This document shows, in pieces, positions 26,237 through 35,051 of a stretch of DNA of 64,000 bases; the stretch's first letter is position 1, and each line of letters opens with the position of its first letter. The translations under genes and the position numbers were made by a program. A model generated the notes under the pieces. It was not told the origin of the DNA and searched no databases. It was given only the letters and a program-made list of their open reading frames with translations. Location: contig NZ_JAHBBG010000006.1 of NCBI RefSeq assembly GCF_019331715.1, positions 58,304 through 122,303 on the forward strand. The letters are read 5' to 3'. The DNA comes from Bifidobacterium simiiventris (lineage in GTDB: Bacteria; Actinomycetota; Actinomycetes; Actinomycetales; Bifidobacteriaceae).

Positions 26237-26935
26237 ATGGGACTTGGGAACAAACCGGACGCGGCGAACGCGATCCGCATCGGCGTGTTGGATAATGATC
26301 CGTTCGCATTGGATGCGATGTGCGCGATGATCGCGGCCATGACTCGGGATTTTCACGTCGTGTGGAGCACGGAGTCGCCGGCGGTGGCGATCGAACACTG
26401 CCACAACGCGCATACACGGCCGGACGTGCTCGTATTGGACATGGCGTTGGGTGGCATCACGGGCGCGGACGTGTGCCGGCGCATCCGGCGCAGGACGGGC
26501 GAGGTGGGCGTCATCTGCGTCACCTCGTATTCGACGGACGTCTACCGGGATGAGGCGATCAAAGCAGGCGCGCAGGGGCTGCTCGCCAAGGAACGACTCA
26601 AGACCGACATCGCCGACGCCGTGCGTCAGGCGGCTGCAGGGGAACCGACCGCCACGCAGGCCGAGGCGGGCTTCAGTGACGCGGCATCGGCGCATGCGCT
26701 GCTGTCCAGTACGGTGCCGGCGAAGATGTCCGAGGACATGAAAGACTCATTGTCGTCTCGTGAGAAGGACATCCTGCGCCTGTACGCGCAGCGCCTCACC
26801 ACCGACGAGATCGCACAGCGGTTGGGCATTGCCAAGGGCAGCGTGTTCACGTACGTGCATCGCGCGGCCGACAAGCTCGGCGTGACCAGCCGCAAGGAGG
26901 TGCTGGAGGCATGCGCCAGATACGATCTGCTGTAA
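26237..26935 (+). CDS. NarL/LuxR-type response regulator
   Basis: 232 residues. Receiver domain with acidic pocket (D19, D21), phospho-acceptor D68 in VLVLDMALGG and the conserved Lys in LLAKERL. The output domain is a LuxR-type helix-turn-helix (about 165-215: SSREKDILRLYAQRLTTDEIAQRLGIAKGSVFTYVHRA). The ATG at 26237 starts the receiver fold properly. TACAGT at 26224 would be a -10 only eight bases from this ATG, so the mRNA may be leaderless. It overlaps the kinase gene by 25 bases. It is the obvious candidate to bind the five shared palindromes. Confidence 0.93.
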   Translation: MGLGNKPDAANAIRIGVLDNDPFALDAMCAMIAAMTRDFHVVWSTESPAVAIEHCHNAHTRPDVLVLDMALGGITGADVCRRIRRRTGEVGVICVTSYSTDVYRDEAIKAGAQGLLAKERLKTDIADAVRQAAAGEPTATQAEAGFSDAASAHALLSSTVPAKMSEDMKDSLSSREKDILRLYAQRLTTDEIAQRLGIAKGSVFTYVHRAADKLGVTSRKEVLEACARYDLL

Positions 26936-28107
26936 GTCGATTTATTGGACGGCTGGGCTCGGATAACAGCCATCCGGTCATCGCGGCGTCATGCGTGCTG
27001 CTGGCTGCGGCCCTCATCGCGGAATACATGACCCGGGCCGCGACGGATGCCGCCGCAACGGTGAACGTGCAGCATCTTGCACTGGTCCTGGTGACGCTCG
27101 TCGGTCTGCTCGGCAGCATGTTCCGCCCGCAATGGTTCCTGTGGGCGGCGCTCGTGGCCGGAGAGATACTCATGCTGGCGATGCCGATGATCACACCGCT
27201 TGCCGTCATCATCACCTGCACGGGATTCCTCGCCTATCTGGACACCTGGTCGGGCGCGATCGCCACCGGCATACTGCTCATCTCCACCACGTTCGGCGTC
27301 GAACCGAGCAGCGGCCGTCTTCTGGTGGCGACATTGCAGAATCTCGCGTTCTATTGCTTCCCGCTAGTGACCGGTCTGTTGCTGCACATGATGCGCCAGC
27401 GCGATCATGACTCGTATCTGCTGCGTCGCCAGCAGGAACGCGAGGACACGGCCCGCAATTTGCATGACACCATAAGCAACGACCTCGCCTATCTCATCCT
27501 GCGCATCGACCACACCGAGACCAGCGGCATGCCCGCCGGCGAACATGAATACCGTCGGCAACTTCGGGAACTGCGCGACGCGGCCGATCGCGCCATGACC
27601 CACACGCACGCAGTCATCGACTCACTGGAAACACAGCCAGAACAGCATTCGCCGCTGGAACCGTCGGAATCGCAAGACGGAACACCAGCACCAATTCCAT
27701 CTGACGATCCCGTTACCGTACAACAGGCAGAGCTGCAATCCCTAATCGACGACGAGGAGACAAAACTCGAATCGCTCGGCTTCACCGGCGACAACCTGCT
27801 CGGCGAGTTCCATCATCCGCTCTCCCCCGGCATGATGCGACTGCTCACAGGATTGCTGACGGAACTCTACGCGAACATCGCCAAGCACGCCGACCCGGCC
27901 GAATGGTACGCCGTCTCCATCGGCTTCGACACTGAAGAACTCCACATCTCCGTCAGCGACACCACCTCCGAACATGACGGGAAACTTGGATCGGGCAGCG
28001 GCCTCAACCGTTACCGCACCATCATCGAAAAAGCCGGCGGCAGCTTCACCATCCGCACGGAACAGCGGCACTGGCAGCTGGATGCCGCCATCCCCAACAG
28101 GGCATGA
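26911..28107 (+). CDS. NarL-family sensor histidine kinase
   Basis: 398 residues. About six N-terminal membrane helices (residues 22-160) with very short loops, then a HisKA_3 segment with RNLHDTISNDLAYL (His185) and a HATPase domain whose later motifs are visible (LTELYANIAKHADPAEW, then SVSDTTSEHDGKLGSGSGLNRY). Helices with almost no outer domain are typical of intramembrane-sensing kinases that respond to envelope stress or to a partner transporter. It overlaps its response regulator and has no operator between, so the pair is one operon. Confidence 0.92.
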   Translation: MRQIRSAVSRFIGRLGSDNSHPVIAASCVLLAAALIAEYMTRAATDAAATVNVQHLALVLVTLVGLLGSMFRPQWFLWAALVAGEILMLAMPMITPLAVIITCTGFLAYLDTWSGAIATGILLISTTFGVEPSSGRLLVATLQNLAFYCFPLVTGLLLHMMRQRDHDSYLLRRQQEREDTARNLHDTISNDLAYLILRIDHTETSGMPAGEHEYRRQLRELRDAADRAMTHTHAVIDSLETQPEQHSPLEPSESQDGTPAPIPSDDPVTVQQAELQSLIDDEETKLESLGFTGDNLLGEFHHPLSPGMMRLLTGLLTELYANIAKHADPAEWYAVSIGFDTEELHISVSDTTSEHDGKLGSGSGLNRYRTIIEKAGGSFTIRTEQRHWQLDAAIPNRA

Positions 28108-28133
28108 ACCATCGGCAGGTTCAGCAACTTGGG

Positions 28134-28409
28134 TTACAGAAGCATAATCACCAACGCAATAGCCGCCAAACCCGCAGCTACACCAATCCCTATCGCAAGG
28201 AGAGGCTTTTGTCGAGCATTGCTTTTCACAGCGGCAAGTAACGACATGACCAGTAGTAACACTCCGACGGCTCGGCAGAGCAGACTCAAGACGTCTCCCG
28301 GGATCGCAAACGCGAGAGCCTGCAATGCTATGGATGCGCACAGCAGGATAACGACCAATCGTCTGGCGTTGCCGTCTTGTACCGACGTGTTAGGAGTGGA
28401 CTTTCCCAT
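28134..28409 (-). CDS. Small three-helix membrane protein under the shared operator
   Basis: 91 residues with three hydrophobic helices (about 19-37, 41-58, 69-90). No family recognised. GAAGGGAAG precedes the ATG at 28409. The shared operator lies 79 bases upstream. It is convergent with the kinase gene, whose stop is 26 bases away. Like the four-helix protein at 22.8 kb it is a solo membrane protein within the regulon, perhaps a modulator of the kinase or transporters. Confidence 0.6.
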   Translation of the reverse strand: MGKSTPNTSVQDGNARRLVVILLCASIALQALAFAIPGDVLSLLCRAVGVLLLVMSLLAAVKSNARQKPLLAIGIGVAAGLAAIALVIMLL

Positions 28410-28488
28410 TGCGATCACTTCCCTTCGTTGGGACTCGGTTCTCTTGCGATTTCCATTCAATCAGGGAACGGCCGACAGCACAACATCA

Positions 28489-28508
28489 TGTCAAGCGATC
28501 GCATGACA
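28489..28508. promoter_or_regulatory. Shared operator, site 3
   Basis: TGTCAAGCGATCGCATGACA. This copy has the most symmetric centre (GCGATCGC). It lies between the stop of the ABC-2 permease gene and the start of the three-helix membrane protein. A weak -10 (TTGAAT) lies 28 bases past it on the minus strand. Confidence 0.75.
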
Positions 28509-28548
28509 GGAATCTTCGTAGACATAGGCAGATTCCTTCTGCATGGTT

Positions 28549-29334
28549 TTAGACGTCCCTTTGCGTCTGGGCCGTGCATGCGGCGATGACCGCGATGATG
28601 ACGTATGCCAATGCGATCAGCCCGCTCAGCGTCGGATTCATGCCGGGAGACTTGTCCAGTATGGCGGTGCCGGCGATAGAAGGCAGCCACTCGTGCAATG
28701 TCTGAGGGTTCGGCAGGTTCGCTGCGATGATGGGCAGCAGATAGTACAAGGCGATGTAGGCGATCGCGCCCTTGCCAGTCGAATTGAAGGCCACGCACAG
28801 TGAGGCGGCGACAAGCATGCGCCCTGTAAGTATCAGCGCCACGGGGAGGCAGAGGAGCAACGATACGGACAGCGGCGCGGGCCATGCCTGCGCCGGTACG
28901 ACGGAGCCGAGGATGAGACGGGAAGCGCCGGTCGCGGCAAGCCCTCCGACTATAGATGCAAGGAAACCGGCGGCGACGATGGCGGTACACAGGATCAGGA
29001 ACAGTCGCGTCCGTTTCGGTTCGCTCAGGAACAATGGCATGGCCGTGGCCGTGTTGATCAGGACGCGGACGGATAGCAGCGCCGCGATGATCGCCACGGG
29101 TTCGCTCATGGGCATGACCGCCCCGGCGATGCTTGGCCCCAATCCCGTGAGCGTGGCAAGGCCATCGAGTCTGGAATCGGAGGAGAACATGAGCCGGACG
29201 GAGGCGCTGGTCAATGCGGCGAACGCGGTGAACGCCACCGGCAGCCCGGCCCATGCCATGAGCGGCGCAGGGCGGCATACCACGTAACGCATGAGCAGTA
29301 TCATGCGTCGCAAACACTGTCCGCACCCGTTCAT
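28549..29334 (-). CDS. ABC-2 type permease
   Basis: 261 residues from the ATG at 29334, which overlaps the ATPase stop. About six hydrophobic helices (near 20-42, 70-95, 105-130, 145-170, 175-200, 230-250 by pattern). It fits the ABC-2 membrane subunits of drug, lantibiotic or polysaccharide exporters. Third gene of a leftward operon with an ATPase and another membrane protein. The substrate cannot be read from the sequence. Confidence 0.72.
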   Translation of the reverse strand: MNGCGQCLRRMILLMRYVVCRPAPLMAWAGLPVAFTAFAALTSASVRLMFSSDSRLDGLATLTGLGPSIAGAVMPMSEPVAIIAALLSVRVLINTATAMPLFLSEPKRTRLFLILCTAIVAAGFLASIVGGLAATGASRLILGSVVPAQAWPAPLSVSLLLCLPVALILTGRMLVAASLCVAFNSTGKGAIAYIALYYLLPIIAANLPNPQTLHEWLPSIAGTAILDKSPGMNPTLSGLIALAYVIIAVIAACTAQTQRDV

Positions 29335-30272
29335 GATGTGCCTTCCTTTTCCGACGACCGGCAAATCATGCCAATCATCACATCGCGCAGCGTCGGCTCG
29401 ACGTGGTCGAGTCGAACCAGTGGAACGTCGTGTCTGGCCGAGACGGAGAACACGTCGGCCGCATCCATCCGTCGGGCCAAATACAGGCCATTCTCCAAGG
29501 AGCGAACGTCGGCTCCCATCGCGGTCAGATCATCCAGCACCAGGGCTTTTCCGGTTTCGTTCACATCGGGAGCGAACCGGAACACGGTTCCCGACTCGCC
29601 ACCACCATTGGCAATGACCTGTTCGAGTGGACCGTAGGCCATCTGCCTGCCGTGCATGATGATCAGCACGTGAGTGGCCATGCGTTGCAGTTCGTCGATC
29701 TCATGGGCGGCCAGAATAACAGTCCTGCCGGCAGAGGCCCATCGTTGCAGCAAATCGTGCAGCCAGAGCCTGCCGGCGATGTCCAGTCCGTTGAACGGCT
29801 CGTCCAACACGATGATCGGCGCGTCGGCGAGCATCGCCCCGGCCACTCCCAACCGTTGGCGCATGCCCGTGGAATACCCCTTGATCCGGGCCTTCGGCCA
29901 GCGATCCAATCCGCAATCGTGCATCACGCGGCGCACACGACGACGCACGTCGGGCAATCCCATCATGCCGGCCATGAACGTCAGATACTCGCCGCCCGTC
30001 ATCGACTCGTCACCCAGACGCCCACCCAGAAACACGCCCACATGCAATCCGGGCTGTTCCAGCAGCCGGTACGGGCGTTCCATAATCAACGCTCGGCCCT
30101 GACTGGGAGCGGACAGGCCGAGCACCATGCGCAGCGTGGTGGACTTGCCCGCACCATTCGACCCGGCCACCGCCAGCACCTGACCCGGCCAAGCCTCGAA
30201 ATCGATCGGACCTACCGTCGGACCGGACGCATACCGTTTGACCAAACCACGGGCCTCGACCGCGGCGTTCAT
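29331..30272 (-). CDS. ABC transporter ATPase, drug/lantibiotic-export (CcmA/BcrA) type
   Basis: 313 residues. Walker A GSNGAGKST (33-41), signature YSTGMRQRLGVAGAM, Walker B PIIVLDEPFNGLD and the H-loop in ILAAHEIDEL. The degenerate signature (YSTGMRQR instead of LSGGQ) and the roughly 90-residue C-terminal extension are typical of BcrA/NatA-type ATPases that pair with ABC-2 permeases in antibiotic and lantibiotic immunity. It overlaps the genes on both sides by four bases. Confidence 0.92.
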   Translation of the reverse strand: MNAAVEARGLVKRYASGPTVGPIDFEAWPGQVLAVAGSNGAGKSTTLRMVLGLSAPSQGRALIMERPYRLLEQPGLHVGVFLGGRLGDESMTGGEYLTFMAGMMGLPDVRRRVRRVMHDCGLDRWPKARIKGYSTGMRQRLGVAGAMLADAPIIVLDEPFNGLDIAGRLWLHDLLQRWASAGRTVILAAHEIDELQRMATHVLIIMHGRQMAYGPLEQVIANGGGESGTVFRFAPDVNETGKALVLDDLTAMGADVRSLENGLYLARRMDAADVFSVSARHDVPLVRLDHVEPTLRDVMIGMICRSSEKEGTS

Positions 30273-30793
30273 GAGAAAACCTCGTCGTGACGAACCGTCG
30301 GCTCCGAATCTTGCACATCCGCCTCGTCGTCGGCCATCCCATCGTCGTCAACGGTATCCGGTTCCGCCGGCTTCTCCTCCAAACGGACGACCCCCTTACG
30401 CTGGTCCATCACCTCATGCACCAGATAAACCACGAACGGCACATACAACAGACTGCACACCATCGTCACGATCATCCACGCGAACTGGCGACGAGCCCAC
30501 TGCCGATACGCCGACACCAGCCAGGCCGCCGAACACGACCACTGGAACACCGTCACCTGCACGGCGGCGGGCGGCGCGGACGGCACTCCAGCCAACAGGT
30601 TCGAGAACACCTCCCGCGCATACCCGCCATACGAAGGCAACGCCACGACCTCCGCGACTCCCAGCCATGCGATCAGCACGCCGGCCAACACCAGATACCA
30701 CCAATGCAACGTCGCCCGCCGGCCACTGGCGATACGCCACTTGACGCCCTCGAACCAGACTGAAAGCCTGACCGATATCGTGCGACCATCCAT
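30269..30793 (-). CDS. Membrane protein heading the ABC-2 operon
   Basis: 174 residues with three hydrophobic helices (about 32-54, 78-96, 105-127) and a very acidic C-terminal tail (DTVDDDGMADDEADVQDSEPTVRHDE). No family recognised. GAAGGGG precedes the ATG at 30793. The shared operator lies 67 bases upstream with TATAGA as -10. It is co-translated with the ATPase, so it may be an extra membrane subunit or a dedicated immunity protein. Confidence 0.62.
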   Translation of the reverse strand: MDGRTISVRLSVWFEGVKWRIASGRRATLHWWYLVLAGVLIAWLGVAEVVALPSYGGYAREVFSNLLAGVPSAPPAAVQVTVFQWSCSAAWLVSAYRQWARRQFAWMIVTMVCSLLYVPFVVYLVHEVMDQRKGVVRLEEKPAEPDTVDDDGMADDEADVQDSEPTVRHDEVFS

Positions 30794-30825
30794 GACGAAT
30801 CCCCTTCGACAACCTAATACATCGA

Positions 30826-30880
30826 TCTATAGCATCGCCATGCCAGACGGGACAACATGCTGTCAAGCAATCGCATGACA
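30826..30880 (-). promoter_or_regulatory. Shared operator, site 4, and promoter of the ABC-2 operon
   Basis: The operator TGTCAAGCAATCGCATGACA is at 30861-30880. On the minus strand it is followed, 29 bases on, by TATAGA (30826-30831) as -10. There is no good -35 at the normal distance, which suits activator dependence, with the palindrome in the place a NarL-type activator would occupy. Confidence 0.75.
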
Positions 30881-30931
30881 TCAATCCCAATCGCGGAACT
30901 TGCTCATGCGATATCCCCTTGTGCCGGCACA

Positions 30932-31594
30932 TTACAGTTGGATGGTGCCGTCACAAGCGTTGGCGACGTGGTCGGAGTGGGTGGCGATGATGACGACGCC
31001 GCCGTGCTCGGCCATGTCGCGCAGGGTGTGGATGACCATGTCGGCGTTGTCGTGGTCGAGGGCGCCGGTGGGTTCGTCGGCGAGTATTATCGCTGGGTTT
31101 TTCACGATAAGACGTGCCAGCGCCACTCTTTGCTGCTCGCCTCCGGAAAGCTGGTAGACCGGCTCCTTTTCGCGGTCGGCCAGGCCGACTTGCCGCAGGG
31201 CTTGGGATATGGCGGTTCTCCTTGCTTGCGCCGAACGGTGAAGCAGGGCGACGTTCAGGTTCTCCTCGATGGTGGCGTTGTCGATGAGCGCGTAATCCTG
31301 GAACAGATAGCCGAGCGTCTTTTCCCGGAACAGGCGCGTGGCGCGGGAACGGTATCGGGTGATATCTCGCCCGTTGACCTCGATCACGCCATTGTCCGGT
31401 TTCTCCAGTAGTCCGATGCAGTTCAGCAGGGTGCTTTTCCCTGATCCCGATGGTCCGGTGAGGGCAATCATCTGTTTCGGACGGACCGAGAACGTGAGAT
31501 CCTTCCACAGCAGGTGGCTGCCGAAGGATTTGGAGAGATCCCTGATGTCGAGCCGCGTTGTGGACGGCGTGTGATCGGATGGTGCGGTGGTCAT
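30932..31594 (-). CDS. ABC transporter ATPase, lactococcin-972/MacB type
   Basis: 220 residues. Walker A GPSGSGKST (about 45-53), 'LGYLFQDYALIDNATIEENL' (Q-loop, with the wording typical of bacteriocin-972-type ATPases), signature [12 protein letters not shown], Walker [15 protein letters not shown]-loop IIATHSDHV. It follows the large membrane protein gene by three bases and surely works with it. The family name reflects similarity; export versus resistance function cannot be settled here. Confidence 0.9.
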   Translation of the reverse strand: MTTAPSDHTPSTTRLDIRDLSKSFGSHLLWKDLTFSVRPKQMIALTGPSGSGKSTLLNCIGLLEKPDNGVIEVNGRDITRYRSRATRLFREKTLGYLFQDYALIDNATIEENLNVALLHRSAQARRTAISQALRQVGLADREKEPVYQLSGGEQQRVALARLIVKNPAIILADEPTGALDHDNADMVIHTLRDMAEHGGVVIIATHSDHVANACDGTIQL

Positions 31595-31597
31595 CGG

Positions 31598-33661
31598 TTA
31601 CTCCTCCCGGGTGTGGGCCTGGACGTTTCTGCGCACGTATATGGCGGTGGACAGCATGCAGACCGCGAAACTCGTCACGGCGATGAGCATGGCAAGGAGC
31701 GGCTGGTATCCGTCGAGCAGCGACGGATCGTTCTGGGCGTATGAGACTACGGTCCGCCCGGCGGCCCGAACGGCCTGCGCCGCGAACCATACGCACGGGG
31801 CGGCCATCAGCGCCGATTCGACCATGACCAGACTCAGATGGGTTCTCGTGAAGGACCATCCGTGAATGTAGCGGGCGAAGATGGTCTGGGCGCGTTCACG
31901 GACCCTGATCTGGGCGATGGCCACGGCCGAGGCGATAAGGACGATGACGGACATCGCGACGTTGTATACGTGGACGATCAGGTCCGACCTGAGCTGCGCG
32001 TAATGCGCTGCGGCGCTTTGCCCGGCATCGTTCACGGCGAAGATGAAGTCCTTCAAGCCGGCCTGTCGCGAGGAGACGAGCGCGTATCGTGTGCTTTCCA
32101 GCAGCGCGTCGCCCTGGCTGGCATACGCGGCGTAATCGTCGGCGGACAACAGTCCGCTATCATTGTCGGCCACGACGAGCAGCGCGTCGTCGAACAGGGC
32201 CGGGGTGTCGGGCAGGGCGGATCCGTAGCCGAACAGCTGCTGGCCCCTGTCGCCGCGCACGTAATCGATCTCGGGGACGGCGATGCCGCGGGCGGATGTC
32301 CGGGATTGCACCCAGCTGCCGATCGCATTCTCGTATGTTTTCGTGGTCGCCGCATCCGCGGCATACGGTATCACCACCGTGACACCGTCGCCGCCGGCCG
32401 TCATGCGATGCCCGTCATCGTCTTTGACCGTCTGGTGCCGCAAATAGTTGCCGTTGACCAGCAGCACCGTGCCTGATACCGTTTGCCCGTCGTCCGCCGG
32501 GGATGCCATGAACCGAAGATCGTCTTCATGGGCCAGGACCATCCGTCCTTCGTCCTCGGCCCGTTCCAGCCATTCACCGGTTTTGCGGCTGTATTCGTCC
32601 TGTTCCTCCGGCGACAAGTTCGGATTGAGATGCACCTGTGCAACCCCGCCAGCGTCCCGCCATGCCTCCTGGGCCTGATACTGGTTGTGCAGGTCGCCCA
32701 GGGCCGTGAAGAGAAGGGTCACCGCCCATATGGTGATGAACACGGCCGGCACGCGGACGCAATACACCATGATGGAAGGCAGCCTGCGGGGCAGCCGCCC
32801 CTTGACCGCGGACAGCAACGGTTCCGCGGATGCGATCGCGAAACCCACGCCATAGGCGGCCGCCATGACCACACATACGGCCAGGAAGATCACGGCCGAC
32901 AGCATACCGAACAAACTCCACTGGGCCCCGTGGTTGTACGCCATCACCGGCCCACATACGACAGTGGCCACGACGCACATTCCCAGCAGGCAGGCGGCCG
33001 CATTGGCCTTGACATCCCGCCCCATCAACACCAGCGGACCCGCCCCGTGGAGCCTCTGTACGGCGTATCCCTTCGCGTTCATCAAGGAGAAACCGCCCGC
33101 GAGCGTCGCGCACAGCAGCAGCGCGACGACCAAACTCACCCCGACGGGCCTGCCGATGACCCATTGCGCATACGAGCCGAGGAAGCTCGTCTTGACCAGA
33201 ACGCTGTACCCCTGATCTCGCAGTTCACGCTGCATGTCTACCGCCGACGTGGCCGACCCGTCGAACACGTAGTACGTGCCACGGGGATCGGAGCCGGCCA
33301 AGTCGCCCATCCGGCCGACCGTGGTCCGCATCGAGGTATTGAACGACGGATAACCATGATTGATCCATGACGCGGCCCCGCCAGCAGGATTGCCCACGGC
33401 GACATATACATGCCTGGCCCCGCCGGGGTCCTGCACATCGGCGACATTCTTGGCGATATTGACCCTGTTCGCCTGCGCCACCTCGGATATCACGTCGATC
33501 GTCTCCTCGCTCCTGACCCGAGGGGACGACCCAGACACCTGCACGGTGGCCCGCACCGCAAGAGGCGCCGACAAATCCAACGCATTCAGGATCAGAAACG
33601 ATCCCAGGACCGCGACGAAAGCCGCAATCCACAACGCAAGACGAATGGAACCACTCCGCAT
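31598..33661 (-). CDS. Bacteriocin-associated (DUF1430-like) FtsX-type membrane protein
   Basis: 687 residues. N-terminal helix (about 7-27), outer domain, a cluster of helices (about 168-300), a second outer domain (about 310-540) and terminal helices (about 560-680). The early part 'IISEVAQANRVNIAK...VYVAVGNP' style and the motif NAKGYAVQRLHG match the bacteriocin-associated integral membrane family, which accompanies lactococcin-972-type bacteriocins. AAAGGGGGAGG lies just before the ATG. No lactococcin-972-like precursor is visible nearby. The shared operator is 102 bases upstream. Confidence 0.75.
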   Translation of the reverse strand: MRSGSIRLALWIAAFVAVLGSFLILNALDLSAPLAVRATVQVSGSSPRVRSEETIDVISEVAQANRVNIAKNVADVQDPGGARHVYVAVGNPAGGAASWINHGYPSFNTSMRTTVGRMGDLAGSDPRGTYYVFDGSATSAVDMQRELRDQGYSVLVKTSFLGSYAQWVIGRPVGVSLVVALLLCATLAGGFSLMNAKGYAVQRLHGAGPLVLMGRDVKANAAACLLGMCVVATVVCGPVMAYNHGAQWSLFGMLSAVIFLAVCVVMAAAYGVGFAIASAEPLLSAVKGRLPRRLPSIMVYCVRVPAVFITIWAVTLLFTALGDLHNQYQAQEAWRDAGGVAQVHLNPNLSPEEQDEYSRKTGEWLERAEDEGRMVLAHEDDLRFMASPADDGQTVSGTVLLVNGNYLRHQTVKDDDGHRMTAGGDGVTVVIPYAADAATTKTYENAIGSWVQSRTSARGIAVPEIDYVRGDRGQQLFGYGSALPDTPALFDDALLVVADNDSGLLSADDYAAYASQGDALLESTRYALVSSRQAGLKDFIFAVNDAGQSAAAHYAQLRSDLIVHVYNVAMSVIVLIASAVAIAQIRVRERAQTIFARYIHGWSFTRTHLSLVMVESALMAAPCVWFAAQAVRAAGRTVVSYAQNDPSLLDGYQPLLAMLIAVTSFAVCMLSTAIYVRRNVQAHTREE

Positions 33662-33728
33662 AGCCCCTCCCCCTTTCTAGAAACGTTTGGATAAGATGAA
33701 TCCCCTTCGACAATCATGTGATAAGTCG

Positions 33729-33783
33729 ATATATAGCGCCGTCACGTAAGCCGGACAACATGCTGTCATGCAATCGCATGACA
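33729..33783 (-). promoter_or_regulatory. Shared operator, site 5, and promoter of the 31-33 kb ABC operon
   Basis: The operator TGTCATGCAATCGCATGACA is at 33764-33783. TATATA at 33730-33735 is the -10, 28 bases past it on the minus strand. The sequence from the operator through about 33695 closely resembles that of site 4, including GAAGGGGATTC, which serves as ribosome-binding site in the site-4 operon but here is left about 40 bases upstream of the true start. Confidence 0.75.
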
Positions 33784-33859
33784 GCCGTATAGTCTCATCG
33801 TCCGTCAGTCTGCGTTTCTACGCTTGTGATCTTGCGGCATAACTGCCAGCGAAGGTTCT

Positions 33860-34711
33860 TTATCCGTCGCCAGTTCCGCGCGCCTCGTATCCGCGGGCCT
33901 GCTCGATGACGGTGCGCAGCATGCGGCCGCTGACGGTGATGTAGCTCTGCGTGGTGGCGAGGCTTTCATGGCCGAGCAGTTCCTTGATGGCCATGACGTT
34001 GCCGTTGGAGGTGATGTACGCGGCTGTGGCGAACCTGCGGCGCAGGGAGTGGGGTGGATACCCGGTGGCGTCCTTGACGAGGCGGTATACGGTGTCGCCG
34101 CAGATGTGGTCGCAGCCCTTCTCGCCGGGGAACAGCCAGCCCGGTCCGCGGCGGCGAATTTCCCGAGCGAGTTCGTCGCTTAGCGGCACGATGCGGTCCT
34201 TGGCTCCTTTGCCGTGGACGATCAGGCTCCAGCCGAGTTCGTCGTCGATCAGGTCGTCTCCGCGCACTTGGGCGATTTCGGCTCGGCGCAGGCCGGCGTC
34301 GGCGGCGAGCATGATGATCAGCCGGGTGCGCGGGTCGCTGCTGTCGCGGCCGATGAGGACTGCCTGTTCTGGCGCGGCTCGCTTCTTGCGTTGTTCGCGT
34401 TTGATGGTCGGCATGCCTTCCACGGGGTTGTCGAGGCGCTTCCCGTTGCGCTGCGCCCAGCCGTAGAATATGGAGAACATGCATCGGTCGCCGCGTTTGG
34501 CCGCATTGCCCAGTCCCTTGCGGCCGAGCCATTTTCGGATGTCGCTGGCCGTGACCTCGCCGGGATGCTTACCGGTGTGCCGGGCGAACGCGCCGATCTG
34601 GTAGCGGCGCAGGTTGATGGTGTTCTCGCTCAGGCTGCGCAGCCGCATGTCGGCGGACCATTCGTCGACCCAGTCGTTCCACGGTTCGGGCATCATGTTC
34701 TTCTTGCTCAT
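33860..34711 (-). CDS. Tyrosine recombinase (integrase), copy 1
   Basis: 283 residues from the ATG at 34711, where the SAM-like N-terminal domain begins (NDWVDEWSADMRLRSLSENTI). The catalytic domain has the first Arg in ADAGLRRAEIAQVRGDD, a Lys in HGKGAKDRIV, H-x-x-R in HSLRRRFATAAY, and LGHESLATTQSYITV with the nucleophilic Tyr. All residues needed for catalysis are present. It is clearly related to the next integrase gene in the same direction. Two neighbouring recombinases next to the att-like site suggest that they act together. Confidence 0.9.
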   Translation of the reverse strand: MSKKNMMPEPWNDWVDEWSADMRLRSLSENTINLRRYQIGAFARHTGKHPGEVTASDIRKWLGRKGLGNAAKRGDRCMFSIFYGWAQRNGKRLDNPVEGMPTIKREQRKKRAAPEQAVLIGRDSSDPRTRLIIMLAADAGLRRAEIAQVRGDDLIDDELGWSLIVHGKGAKDRIVPLSDELAREIRRRGPGWLFPGEKGCDHICGDTVYRLVKDATGYPPHSLRRRFATAAYITSNGNVMAIKELLGHESLATTQSYITVSGRMLRTVIEQARGYEARGTGDG

Positions 34712-34995
34712 GTTCTCTCGTCTTGCTTTCCGATACGCCGGCACGGCCAGGGAGAGACGTGCGGGTATCTGGTCGTCGCCGACGCTGCGGCGCGTGTGGT
34801 GATTCGTCCTTGAAGCGGGCCGGCCATTGCTGGCCATACTCTTCCCTTTCCGTCAAGCCCGAAGCACAAGACGGTAGCGTAGAACCGCATTTATGACAAC
34901 GTTAACAGCCATTCCATCTGCACACCTGCACGGGAAGTTTAGACTACGTTTACCGTTCATTTACAATATCTGTAAATCTAATCGTTTAACGAAAC

Positions 34996-35032
34996 GTTGG
35001 TCTCTCCAAGTCTCTTTCAATAACTTGGAGAG
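34996..35032 (-). terminator. Strong hairpin between the two integrase genes
   Basis: GGTCTCTCCAAG (34996-35007 region) pairs with CTTGGAGAGACC just before 35033, a perfect 12-bp stem. It lies downstream of the second integrase gene on the minus strand. The tail is only weakly T-rich (ACCAACGTTTCG), so termination is likely but not certain. The flanking DNA (34900-35000) is unusually AT-rich and without a gene. Confidence 0.55.
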
Positions 35033-35051
35033 ACCGCCTGTGCTTACGTTG

